Source: Glandiceps talaboti (taxonomy: Eukaryota; Hemichordata; Enteropneusta; Spengelidae). Taken from it: a DNA stretch of 64,000 nucleotides. Positions 43,966 through 52,223 of the stretch are shown here, one piece after another. A program made the translations under genes and the position numbers. Numbering within the stretch: position 1 is the first letter of the stretch; every line of letters starts with the position of its first letter. The notes beneath the pieces are model-generated. The model had not been told where the DNA came from, made no database searches, and worked only from the letters and a program-made list of their open reading frames with translations. The stretch spans positions 13,185,546 to 13,249,545 of the forward strand of contig NC_135557.1 of NCBI RefSeq assembly GCF_964340395.1, read 5' to 3'.

Positions 43966-46308
43966 ACGGATGTATTAGAGGAGATCCTAATACAACCATT
44001 GTGTGTTAGCTAGTGACTGGAATGCATAATAGTACCTGCACATGCCCGATTTTAATACCGGGCTAGCTCAGTGCTAACAATGGGCTTGCACTAACACCCC
44101 AAGTGCATGTGTTAGCAACAGCACTATGTTAAGACCAGGCTCACTTAGTGCTAGTGGTAATACCAGCACCAACAGTATGTTCACAGAAGATTAGCTCAGT
44201 CCTAACACTAATACTGGGCTGGTACTAACTTCTAATTGAAAGGTGCTAGCAACGGAAAGGTTTACAGTAATAAAGGAACTGCAACTAGAAACCATTCCTG
44301 ATCAAATGTTGGACTTACCATACACTGCTGCCATGCACACTGGAATAACTCCGGTAATTCCGGGATTAGATTCCTATTTTGCATATCCAGCTGACATGGA
44401 TTTAATTTACATTTGCTCTGTTCCTGTAAACCGTACCATTTTACCTTGGTGTGATAGGCATGGAAAAATACATGTCGGATCAGATCTGCCGGTGCACCAG
44501 TGTAGGAAAATCCACAATCTCTCCATAAACATTCATATTCATCTGGAAAGAAACATGGAATATAAAAAGGTATTGGGTTTCGTAACCGTTTACCAAAAGT
44601 TATAAAACAGTACAATTTTCCCTTTGGCAGATTCTTTTTTCTGCCGGATTGCATTCAAAAAACGCCATCTTTTATCATACTGTAAGCATGAAACATTTCA
44701 ACAGTGTACTGTAAGAGAACACCAACTCCTAGGAATGAGACTAAGAATTCCCACCTCCTTTAGATTATTCTGTATAGTAATACACCTTTAAAGCATTATT
44801 AGAAATCTTTATTTCTTATTTAACTATCACTTTATTTATTGGAAATCCAGTATTCCAGTCATTCGTCTTGCAGACAGTCTCAATCTGATGTCATCAACCA
44901 GTGTTGCAGCCAGAGGGAGGGGGGGTAATTTGACACAGTTTTTGGACCTGACCCACAATTTAGGAAGTGATGGGTCATAGATGACCCACACTAAGGTTGT
45001 ATGCAAATCAGTTTAGCAACATGACCATGCCTATAGCAACAGCCAAATGATTGCATACATTTGTATATTACATAGATAACAACAGAGTTGGATAGGCAAC
45101 TACATAATCATTCAGCAAATATCTAGCATGGATCAGCATGTGGGTAAATATTTTTAAAATCTGTACAGTTGTGCTACGCCATTAGCACTTTTTTTTACAA
45201 TGTCCCGAAAAAATTTATGATGACCCAAAAAAGTCTCAGGACACTATGTCCCACTCTTTCAAAAGGCTGGCTGTAACACTGATCAACTCCACCAGAATAC
45301 TGAAAATACAATATTTTATCCTTTCAGCAGTACCATCAATATGAGATAAGTAACTAGTCTCAGTTACCAAAACTCTCACAGCTGGGAATCTGTCTACAAG
45401 ACCTCCTCAGACGCCAGTCTGGGGAAACCAAATCTCAACTCACTCAGACTGGAACAACATGTGCATGTACAACATGTATTGCCTAGAACATTATTTACAT
45501 TTTTCTTTCTTTCTCTCTTGAATTTTGAACAATATCCACACAAACTATTGTCACATGTTCATACAACAATAATAAGCTATTGAATGGTAATTGGTTTAAT
45601 TATAGTCTCAGTAGGGAGGCATCTGTAGAGAACTTGCAGTGAACTGTTTTAGTACTTCCAAATTTGTTTACACTAACTTGATCACAGGGTGAGTAGAATC
45701 ACACAAGAGAGGAACCGCTATCACCCACTTGTGTAATCTACTACATTGAAGACCAATAGATTCAGTTTGAGTCTATCTTAGTACATGGAAGGCTAGAATA
45801 CCAGAGTCATAGTTTTTACGGTGATGATGTAGGAAGTCTTGGAGGCGTTCTTGCCTTGAATTTCAGACAAAGTGATTTTTACACTGTGACAAATAATGTC
45901 TTGGAGATGTATCCCACCTTGAACTTCAGACCATGGATACTTTTTGCATGTTATGTAGAAAATCTTAGAAATGACCTCACTTGAATTCCAGACAATGTGC
46001 CTTTTACATTGTGATGTACATGTAGAACGTTTTGGAAGATGTTCATTTAATTTTTAGCCTGTGATTTAGGAAGTCCTGGAGATGTAATTTTAGACTGCAT
46101 ACCTTTTATACAAGATATAAAATGTCTTGGAGATGTTCTTACCTTGGATTTCAGACGCTGCAACATCCACATTGTCATGTAGAAATTCCTGGAGATGTTC
46201 TTTGACGTGTTTGATGAATTCATCAACAGTGTCTTCTATAACAGTCTTGCATATACCCCATTCACACTGCAAGTATAATTCACGGTCTTTCATACCCTTG
46301 GGCGCCAT
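34881..46308 (-). CDS. HINFP: Histone H4 transcription factor (HINFP)
   Basis: Nine coding exons join in frame to 2163 nt, or 720 residues: 46308-46143, 44542-44319, 43635-43521, 41909-41757, 39021-38944, 38545-38425, 37326-37188, 37007-36883, 35922-34881. HINFP binds the cell-cycle element of histone H4 promoters and drives H4 transcription at the G1/S boundary. About ten C2H2-type fingers can be traced. Landmarks shared with vertebrate HINFP are [80 protein letters not shown] and [12 protein letters not shown]. Human HINFP is 517 residues; the extra length is mainly a 10-residue repeat in the last exon. ATG 46308 gives [18 protein letters not shown] and follows a GTAG acceptor at 46350. The gene is head-to-head with the dehydrogenase. 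Confidence 0.93.
35160..35660 (-). repeat. 30-bp coding minisatellite in HINFP
   Basis: About 17 in-frame units. The Gln codons vary between CAA, CAC (His) and CAT (His), and position 1 alternates Ser and Asn. Interruptions (SIDRSH, SIDASH, HIDGSH) mark individual copies. All unit changes keep the frame open, which supports coding constraint. Confidence 0.92.
36043..36448. mobile_element. CAGTGTTGCAGC MITE, copy 1 (hAT-like ends)
   Basis: Ends are CAGTGTTGCAGC and GCTGCAACACTG, perfect inverted repeats. The 406-bp interior matches 44899-45281 (GGACCTGACCCACAATTT, GGGTCATAGATGACCCACAC, CACTATGTCCCACTCTTTC). No coding capacity. It lies in the last HINFP intron. Confidence 0.85.
37600..37670 (+). 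repeat. Short dispersed repeat, copy at 41.59 kb
   Basis: TGTCCAAATATGGTATATTT and GCTACTTATACACTGTTTAC match 41588-41647 with few changes. Both copies are in HINFP introns. Confidence 0.5.
38620..38815. repeat. (ACGT/ACAT)n compound microsatellite
   Basis: GTAC, ATAC and ACAC units for about 195 bp in the HINFP intron between exons 38944 and 38545. Confidence 0.95.
39225..39345 (+). pseudogene. Possible LINE fragment
   Basis: The frame [12 protein letters not shown] then [13 protein letters not shown] resembles the LTYKAL..LAP.YLSDLL region near the end of LINE ORF2 proteins. Only about 40 residues, so the match could be chance. Confidence 0.3.
39383..40854. mobile_element. 1.47-kb non-autonomous DNA transposon in HINFP intron
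   Basis: Ends are perfect inverted repeats CAGGGCTCGAAATTCG and CGAATTTCGAGCCCTG, flanked by the 5-bp duplication GGTTA (39378-39382 and 40855-40859). Just inside each end is a direct repeat with a GTAGCCC/GGGCTAC hairpin and TTTGGTAGCCC. I find no transposase frame; the longest frames are short. Ends starting CAG suggest a hAT-related group. It is inserted in the ~105-bp tandem repeat described at 40.9-41.4 kb. Confidence 0.85.
40920..41470 (+). repeat. ~105-115-bp tandem repeat, about 5 copies
   Basis: Units carry GTGAGGTGCTAGTGCAAGCC, GGTGTTATCACCGAGCTAGC and AGGACAGGTGCACACATTAA. A degenerate version (GGGCTAGCTCAGTGCTAACA) recurs at 44050-44250. The copies near 41.2 and 41.3 kb are the most alike. 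Confidence 0.85.
43896..43964. repeat. (GT)n microsatellite
   Basis: About 35 GT units in a HINFP intron. Confidence 0.95.
44899..45281. mobile_element. CAGTGTTGCAGC MITE, copy 2
   Basis: 383 bp, same family as 36043-36448, flanked by a perfect 6-bp duplication ATCAAC (44893-44898 and 45282-45287). The left end CAGTGTTGCAGCCAG pairs with CTGGCTGTAACACTG with one change. Confidence 0.88.
45815..46215 (-). repeat. ~65-bp tandem repeat covering the HINFP exon-2 donor
   Basis: On the minus strand the exon end reads CTGAAATCCAAG then GTAAGAACATCTCC. Downstream copies in the intron read CTGGAATTCAA/GTGAGG, CTGAAGTTCAAG/GTGGGA and CTGAAATTCAAG/GCAAGA, at about 65-bp spacing (near 45.85, 45.92, 45.98, 46.04 and 46.10 kb). 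Several copies keep a usable GT or GC donor. Confidence 0.7.
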
Positions 46309-46424
46309 CCTCACCAGTTTATCTACATGTACACGTCGTACTAAAATGGCTACAAGAAAACCAACAATACTGAGTTAATTTCATCCAACATTGCTCGAAC
46401 TGTGTACAATAATAATAATAATCA

Positions 46425-46812
46425 TTCAAATTTATAATGCACCTTTCCTCCTGCGTGCTCAATGTGCTCACAATTCAGTGCAGTAAGGTCATATCTGCCT
46501 AGAGATTGCATAGCAGATAAGACCTTACAGCATGGATCAATGGCAGTGCATAGGCCCTTTATATTTCCTCAACTCCCTATGGAGCATTCAATCTATACAC
46601 GCATAGGATTAAAGCATTCACATTGCAACCTCTATCCTACCGGGTCCCCAATTATACAGCTGGGTGGACTGAGACACAATCATGGTTCAAATCTTGCCCA
46701 AACAAAGACCTTTAGCCATTCAGAAACAAACAAACAGCAGCGACGGGGTTCAAACCTGCAACCTACAGATTCCAAGCTGGCAACGCTAACCATTCGCCCA
46801 TCATGACTCTAC
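46425..46812 (+). repeat. Dispersed repeat R1, copy 2
   Basis: Longer partner of 26562-26905. Starts with AATTTATAATGCACCTTTCC and ends near TTCGCCCATCATGACTC. Contains GGGTTCAAACCTGCAACCT, a B-box-like segment. Lies between the HINFP start codon and its untranslated exon. Confidence 0.7.
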
Positions 46813-46904
46813 ATAACACAACACTCCAAAGACAACCAATTTCTAATAACACTTGTCCATAGCCCAATTTGAGCATTTTGGACAAAATCACTTGTCCAGA
46901 ACAA

Positions 46905-46940
46905 ATGAAAGGCCATAATGGCATTATTTCGAGCCCTGCA
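46905..46940. mobile_element. Solo end of the CAGGGCTCGAAAT transposon family
   Basis: ATTTCGAGCCCTG at 46926-46938 matches one end of the element at 39383-40854. I did not find the other end upstream, so this is probably a truncated copy. Confidence 0.4.
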
Positions 46941-47303
46941 TCTAGACCAAATACAAGTAATTTTAACAAAATTCTTTACAACTGAAGTCTTGTAAAAATC
47001 AGCCTACCCGTAGACTTGTAACTGACAATAACATTTTGATTTTTGAAAATTCAGAGATTGAAAAAAAATGTGCACTATATCATGTATATGTATTTAATAT
47101 ATTTTTAAATATGTACAGACATGTATTTTCTAGCTTCGGTTCAAAGTCACACATGATTCCCTACCTCCCCTAAATCATATTATTATAGTGATATCAGACT
47201 GCAGTACAATGGTTTGTCCCCATCACGGTATTCCTACTTCTGCCGCGGCCACTATCTTTTCACATGAACTTTCGCTGAACTGAAGCGTGAAGGAAACGTT
47301 TCG

Positions 47304-47326
47304 CAAAAAAAAAAAAAAAAAAAAAA
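47304..47326. repeat. Poly-A tract
   Basis: A run of about 22 A; no adjacent retroelement identified. Confidence 0.8.
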
Positions 47327-47805
47327 CGCGAGTGAGCAAAGGCCTTGTACTTTAATTACTGGTGGGCTAGTGAAAACGGGTAGGTCTTGACTTGAGAGAT
47401 TTAATGTTCAAACTGACCCAGGGGATGGCCATGCCATCGCATCGGGTGGTCCCAGCACAGCCACGTTTCCTGAGCTGATACAGCATGTATGTATCAGAAA
47501 ATCAGAATAGGTTTCTATCAGAATGCAATCAAATATAGATAGATAACATTGACGGGTTTAGCCAACTATTTATGAAAGGGGTAAAATAACACGTGTTACT
47601 GTGATCGCGGAAGTCCACTCACCACGAAAAACAGTCTATGTTGTGCCAAGTGTGTGGGCCCAGACACAGAGTCAAGATTCCATATTGGCATGATTTACAA
47701 TTTTGATAATGGCATTGTCGATATACGCAATTTTGGTCAATGCGTTTGGAACCAAGCTGGACATGACAATGAAACACAATTCATTATAACTTTGATTTGT
47801 CTTAC

Positions 47806-47900
47806 CGTTAGGCGTTCATTCTAGCCCCGGATTCTAGCTACCGCGGTCAGACGATACTTCAGGAGACCGCCACTGCATTGAATGAACCAGGAAGTGTTAG
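47806..47900 (-). promoter_or_regulatory. HINFP: Probable HINFP untranslated first exon and promoter
   Basis: On the minus strand a GC-richer stretch ends in AACG then a GTAAGAC donor at 47805, matching the GTAG acceptor at 46350 just before the HINFP start codon. At 47887-47896 an ETS-type site (CCAGGAAGTG on the plus strand) would sit at the start of this exon. The exon's 5' end is not defined by sequence. The next gene starts about 500 bp away on the other strand, so the interval may act as a two-way promoter. Confidence 0.5.
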
Positions 47901-48394
47901 CGCGCAGCATACATACATACCAAACGACTGCTGATTGGATACAAATGACCTGGTTCAGAGGTCACCCTAAGATCTATCACTTACATTTCTGAAAAATCCT
48001 CTACGTGCTCCGACTTACTGATGTTGAAGTTACCTAATACAACAAATGTACATGCAATAGAATATTTTATATCAAATTGTTATCACTCCTTACTAATATT
48101 TCACAAAATACGTCAATATTTGTCAACCAATGAAATACAGCTTTATAGAAGGTACTTTATGAGGCATGAGGCAGTATCAAGAGATAACATGAGGGCGCTG
48201 TATGTATGGCTATTCATTTACTGAGCAACTTGGGCTTCACCGGGGACTTTATGTGTATTGACTAATGTTCTTATTTTAACCAGGAACCCACAGAACTCAA
48301 GAAGAGAGTGCATTTCCATAGAAGGGGAATTTGGGAGAAGATGTGTCGAAACCCCCGTAGCGTGTAAATATCCAGAGCTGACTTAGTGCCATAA

Positions 48395-49387
48395 ATGGCG
48401 CTCTCAACTAAAGGAGCAACACTTCCGTGTGTTTTGACGTCGTACCCTGGCTCACCTACAGGAGTGTATGAAGGTCATCAGAAGATGGTAGAGGAGCATT
48501 TCGAGATAGTGTGGTATGAACAATATCAAAGAAACCCAGAGAAGTATGCTGACGTCATCCAAGGTATTTTTTGTTACTGCTTTCAGCCCACTATTACCGA
48601 AGAACTTGTTAAATCTTTGCCAAAATTGAAAGTGGTTTCAGTGTTTGGCGTTGGTTATGAGTTTATTAACCTAAATGTGCTCAGAAAATATGGTATTAGA
48701 CTGGGAAACTCGCCAAAGCTGCAAAGTGACACGGTTGCTGATGCGGCAATTTTGTTGATGTTGGCATCAGCTAGAAACATGATTCCAGGATTACAAAAAG
48801 CTGCCAATCCAGCACTCGAGAACTTTGACCGTCATATTATGGGAGTTGATGTGTATGGTGCTACTATTGGTATTATCGGCATGGGAGATATAGGGTACGC
48901 GATAGCAGAGAGGGCTAAGGCATTCAGCATGGAAATATTGTATCGTAATAGAATAAGAAGGTCCGCGATAGAAGAAGAGAGAGTTGGAGCAGTCTACTGT
49001 GACTTGGAAGAACTATTACGCATGTCTGACTTTGTGATGTTAGCCACACCTTTAACTGAAGAAACACGCGGTTTGATTGGACAAAAAGAATTTGGCATGA
49101 TGAAATCCACAGCGACAATCATCAATATTGGAAGAGGTGCATGTATTGACCAAGACGCTCTGGTAGAGGCACTACAAAATAAATCTATACGTGGAGCAGC
49201 CCTTGACGTGACCTATCCAGAACCATTGCCACGTGATCACCCGTTATTGAAATTATCCAATGTGATTATTACACCGCACTCAGGGTCACAAACGTATACA
49301 ACCAGCGCAAACTCAAATCGATTAGCGATTGATAACTTGATAGCTGGAATTGAAGGCAAACCTATGCCGGCTGAAGTAAAGTTGTGA
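48395..49387 (+). CDS. D-2-hydroxyacid dehydrogenase (glyoxylate/hydroxypyruvate reductase-like)
   Basis: A single uninterrupted frame of 330 residues, full length for the family (about 320-340). It should reduce a 2-oxoacid such as glyoxylate or hydroxypyruvate with NAD(P)H in the cytosol. Seen: FGVGYEFI at 84-91 in the substrate domain; the Rossmann motif GIIGMGDIG at 159-167 (GxGxxG at 162-167); and the catalytic triad Arg247 (INIGRGACID), Glu276 (DVTYPEPLP) and His295 (TPHSGSQT). All three are present, so it should be active. The exact substrate cannot be fixed; 2-ketogluconate reductase is an alternative. No signal peptide. The lack of introns in a genome where neighbours have many suggests an ancient retrocopy or intron loss. 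ATAAATGG start context at 48395. Confidence 0.9.
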   Translation: MALSTKGATLPCVLTSYPGSPTGVYEGHQKMVEEHFEIVWYEQYQRNPEKYADVIQGIFCYCFQPTITEELVKSLPKLKVVSVFGVGYEFINLNVLRKYGIRLGNSPKLQSDTVADAAILLMLASARNMIPGLQKAANPALENFDRHIMGVDVYGATIGIIGMGDIGYAIAERAKAFSMEILYRNRIRRSAIEEERVGAVYCDLEELLRMSDFVMLATPLTEETRGLIGQKEFGMMKSTATIINIGRGACIDQDALVEALQNKSIRGAALDVTYPEPLPRDHPLLKLSNVIITPHSGSQTYTTSANSNRLAIDNLIAGIEGKPMPAEVKL

Positions 49388-49801
49388 AAAAAAAGAGACA
49401 GTGACTAAAAATCACTGTTTTCAGGGAGATTTATTGAATATGTCAAAAATAATTCGATACAACTGATGAAATAATAAGGAAATTACCATTGGGATAGATT
49501 TATTAAACACAATTTGTTGAGAATCTCTTTGTGATTGACTATTGATAGATCATGAAATAATACGAAAATATGCTTTCTTGCCATTATACATATAACGCTG
49601 GACTTGCCTAATTTGACAGGCTTTTCTTGGTGTATTTTATTTTAATAAAATAACTTCTCATAAAATCGCACATACAATTATTATGTTCTCGTGGTAACGT
49701 GAGGAAGTGATCATGAGTATGTATGTGTGTGTGTGTGTGTGTGTGTGCGTACTTGCATGCGTTTGTGTGTGTGTATGTATGTATGTATGTATGTATTTAT
49801 G

Positions 49802-49832
<31 letters not shown>

Positions 49833-50040
49833 TTCTTTTCTGTTCTGTGCAGTTGTCCACTTTTTCTGTGTAAATTGTTTGAGAAAAGCACAAAAATGAA
49901 ACAAAAACTTCTGTAATTGAAATCAACAGCAAGACTAGTTCAAAGTCAAAGAAATACAATTAAAATGGGAGCATATTGTAGGTCTTAATATTACTGTTTC
50001 ATTATCATATGTCTGACACCCCCGGGTCGACGTAAGTACG
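49388..50040. other. Intergenic, no gene seen
   Basis: 3' flank of the dehydrogenase gene. AATAAA-like signals occur near 49645 (TTTTAATAAAATAAC). Contains the GT/GTAT microsatellite listed separately. Confidence 0.6.
49720..49830. repeat. (GT)n / (GTAT)n microsatellite
   Basis: GT run, a short GTGCGTACTTGC interruption, then GTAT units, about 110 bp. Confidence 0.95.
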
Positions 50041-50061
50041 TCAGCCACACTAGTAGTAACG

Positions 50062-50151
50062 ATTGGTTAGAATAAAATGACCTCTTTCATGATTGGACAG
50101 TGTCTCATGACGTAGCACCGCCCCTAGTTATTATGAATATTTGTGGCGGGA
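50062..50151 (+). promoter_or_regulatory. H2A.X promoter elements
   Basis: Upstream of the H2A.X start are two inverted CCAAT boxes (ATTGG at 50062-50066 and 50092-50096), a CRE/ATF-like TGACGTA at 50108-50114, a GC box CCGCCCC at 50118-50124 and an E2F-type site TGGCGGGA at 50144-50151. This combination is usual for S-phase and histone genes. No clear TATA box. Confidence 0.65.
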
Positions 50152-50231
50152 TTGTCTCAATTAACGTCACTTCACATCAGAACTTCATTCAAGTCATTTC
50201 CGTAACAGCTGAAACCAAAGCGAAACGAACA

Positions 50232-50645
50232 ATGTCTGGCCGTGGTAAAGGTGGGAAAGCGAAGAGCAAGGCGAAAAGTCGTTCCAGTCGTGCTGGGCTA
50301 CAGTTTCCCGTCGGAAGAGTACATCGTTTTCTAAGGAAAGGTAATTACGCCGAGAGAATTGGTGCTGGAGCCCCCGTCTACCTTGCTGCAGTGTTGGAAT
50401 ATTTGGCCGCCGAAATCTTGGAGTTGGCGGGCAACGCAGCCCGTGACAACAAGAAGACCAGAATCATTCCTCGTCACTTGCAGTTGGCTGTCCGTAATGA
50501 CGAGGAGTTAAATAAACTATTATCGGGTGTTACCATCGCACAGGGAGGCGTTTTACCAAATATCCAGGCTGTGTTATTGCCCAAGAAGTCCGGTGCTGCC
50601 GCTGCGAAAGCGGGCAAGAAGTCTTCACAAAGTCAAGAATATTAG
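50232..50645 (+). CDS. H2AX: Histone H2A.X
   Basis: Intronless, 137 residues. The core is canonical H2A ([40 protein letters not shown]), so it is not H2A.Z or macroH2A. The tail ends SSQSQEY, giving the H2A.X signature SQ-acidic-aromatic at Ser134, the residue phosphorylated by ATM/ATR-type kinases at DNA breaks, plus a second SQ at Ser132. The frame is open further upstream, but [16 protein letters not shown] at 50232 is the standard histone start. I find no histone-type 3' stem-loop in the first 400 bp downstream, so the message is probably polyadenylated; ATTAAA occurs near 51305. Confidence 0.96.
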   Translation: MSGRGKGGKAKSKAKSRSSRAGLQFPVGRVHRFLRKGNYAERIGAGAPVYLAAVLEYLAAEILELAGNAARDNKKTRIIPRHLQLAVRNDEELNKLLSGVTIAQGGVLPNIQAVLLPKKSGAAAAKAGKKSSQSQEY

Positions 50646-51480
50646 GGATGAATATGCCAGTCACCGATTTGCAAGAAGTTTGGATTTTCATACTAACTCT
50701 TAAAACATTCGTGTGTGTGTGTGTCTGTTTTGTTGCTATCAATCTACGGACGGTGTCAGACTGTAGTGTAACTGTAAGTGTAACAACATGGCGACTTCAC
50801 CATTCACGTGATTTACATTCTCCGATCAACCAGCCTGTGTCACATGCACAGGTCATTCAATCTTTGAAACATACGGACACGCGATTTCACAGACAATATC
50901 TAGACTCCTTAGAGCGGTGTTGAATTTTTAACTTTTTAATTTTCAAGTTCTGACTTAAGCAATTTTAAGACCACACCCACATAAAGTGTCTCTGAAGATG
51001 GAACTTCAAGGCATCATACTAGTAGAACTGTGGTATATGGAGGCCGCCATGTTGTAAGGATGCACAGCTTACACCTCGTGTGTCTTCATGATGATGTTAT
51101 ATCCAGACACGCATTCGTTGCCACCGTCACTGATTTTATTTCAAAACTTGTACACTGTCTGTGTATACCTATCGCCTTTAAATCTTGATTTTATGGTGCA
51201 GATGTTTGTTATACAAATCTTGCATTACATGTGTTGAAAACTTAGGGATAGAATATTTCTTCAGATTGTTGTAGTCAATCACTGTGACTTTGTCGATATT
51301 TTTTAATTAAAACCATTTTGAACCTACAAATCATACTGTTATTGTTGTCTTTCTAAATTTCATTTAGGGCAAGCCTTGAACTTGATTAGTGAACCTGACC
51401 AACCCAAAAAAACAAAATCTAAATAAAAATAACCACACAGAATTTATAATACACCACACCATATTGACTATTGTACTTGT
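50646..51480. other. H2A.X 3' flank, no other gene seen
   Basis: AT-rich sequence with a TTTTTTAATTAAAACC stretch near 51300 as a possible polyadenylation region. Frames here are short and unlike any family I know. Confidence 0.5.
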
Positions 51481-51486
51481 GGTAAC

Positions 51487-51509
51487 ACACACACACACAC
51501 ACACACAAA
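51487..51509. repeat. (CA)n microsatellite
   Basis: About 11 CA units. Confidence 0.9.
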
Positions 51510-51852
51510 ATGAAATAAGTTTTGGCATTACAATTTTTAGTTGATATCTTTTATACAACATGACTTGGTCCACTGTTACGGCAGTCAAATTCTTAAATAT
51601 AGTAATTTCTTTAAAATTGTTTGGCAAAGAAACATGAGAAATGCCAACAATGTCATGACACAGGTCAAAGGTCATGCATTGTCCAGCTGATTGAAGAATC
51701 ATGTCAAATGATTTGTTTGGACTAGGTATTGTTATAAAGTTGGTCGAGAGACAATCTTAATATCTATGGCTTTGGTTTTTCTACGAAATCAGAGAATCAA
51801 AACTTTAGGATAGCCTCTTGACTATTACTATGTAAGTTTGCTAACAACACTT

Positions 51853-52210
51853 TTAAAGTGACCATATGGATGAGGATTTAATATTTATTTTGGACTTAAC
51901 TTTTTAAAACAATTTTATAAAAGCTCCCAACTTTAAAAATCAACATGAAACAACATTGACTGAGTCTGTGTTTGTAACTCAATACATTGCAAAATACTTT
52001 AAAAATGTGTAAAAAGTTTGTTATTGTACGTACAATAATAAATATTTTCACATTTATCACTCAGTCTTTTGCCATTTATTGAGTTAAAAACAAGGACTTG
52101 GCAAATGTTGTTTCACATTCATTTTTCAAGTAAGAAGCAATGATAAAATTGTATTATGAATTAAAAATCCTGAACTAAATACCAAATCATCATCCATATG
52201 GCCACTTTAA
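51853..52210. mobile_element. TTAA-flanked MITE (piggyBac/Kolobok-like target)
   Basis: A 350-bp element lies between TTAA at 51853-51856 and TTAA at 52207-52210. Terminal inverted repeats AGTGACCATATGGATGAGG and the complement of the right end (AGTGGCCATATGGATGATG) match at nearly every position for over 30 bp. No coding frame. A TTAA target duplication is typical of piggyBac and Kolobok transposons. A partial relative is at 12366-12613. Confidence 0.82.
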
Positions 52211-52223
52211 TTTTCTTGTGGCG

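Noticed and set aside
44243-44605. Plus-strand 120-codon frame
   Set aside because: Antisense shadow of the HINFP exon at 44319-44542.
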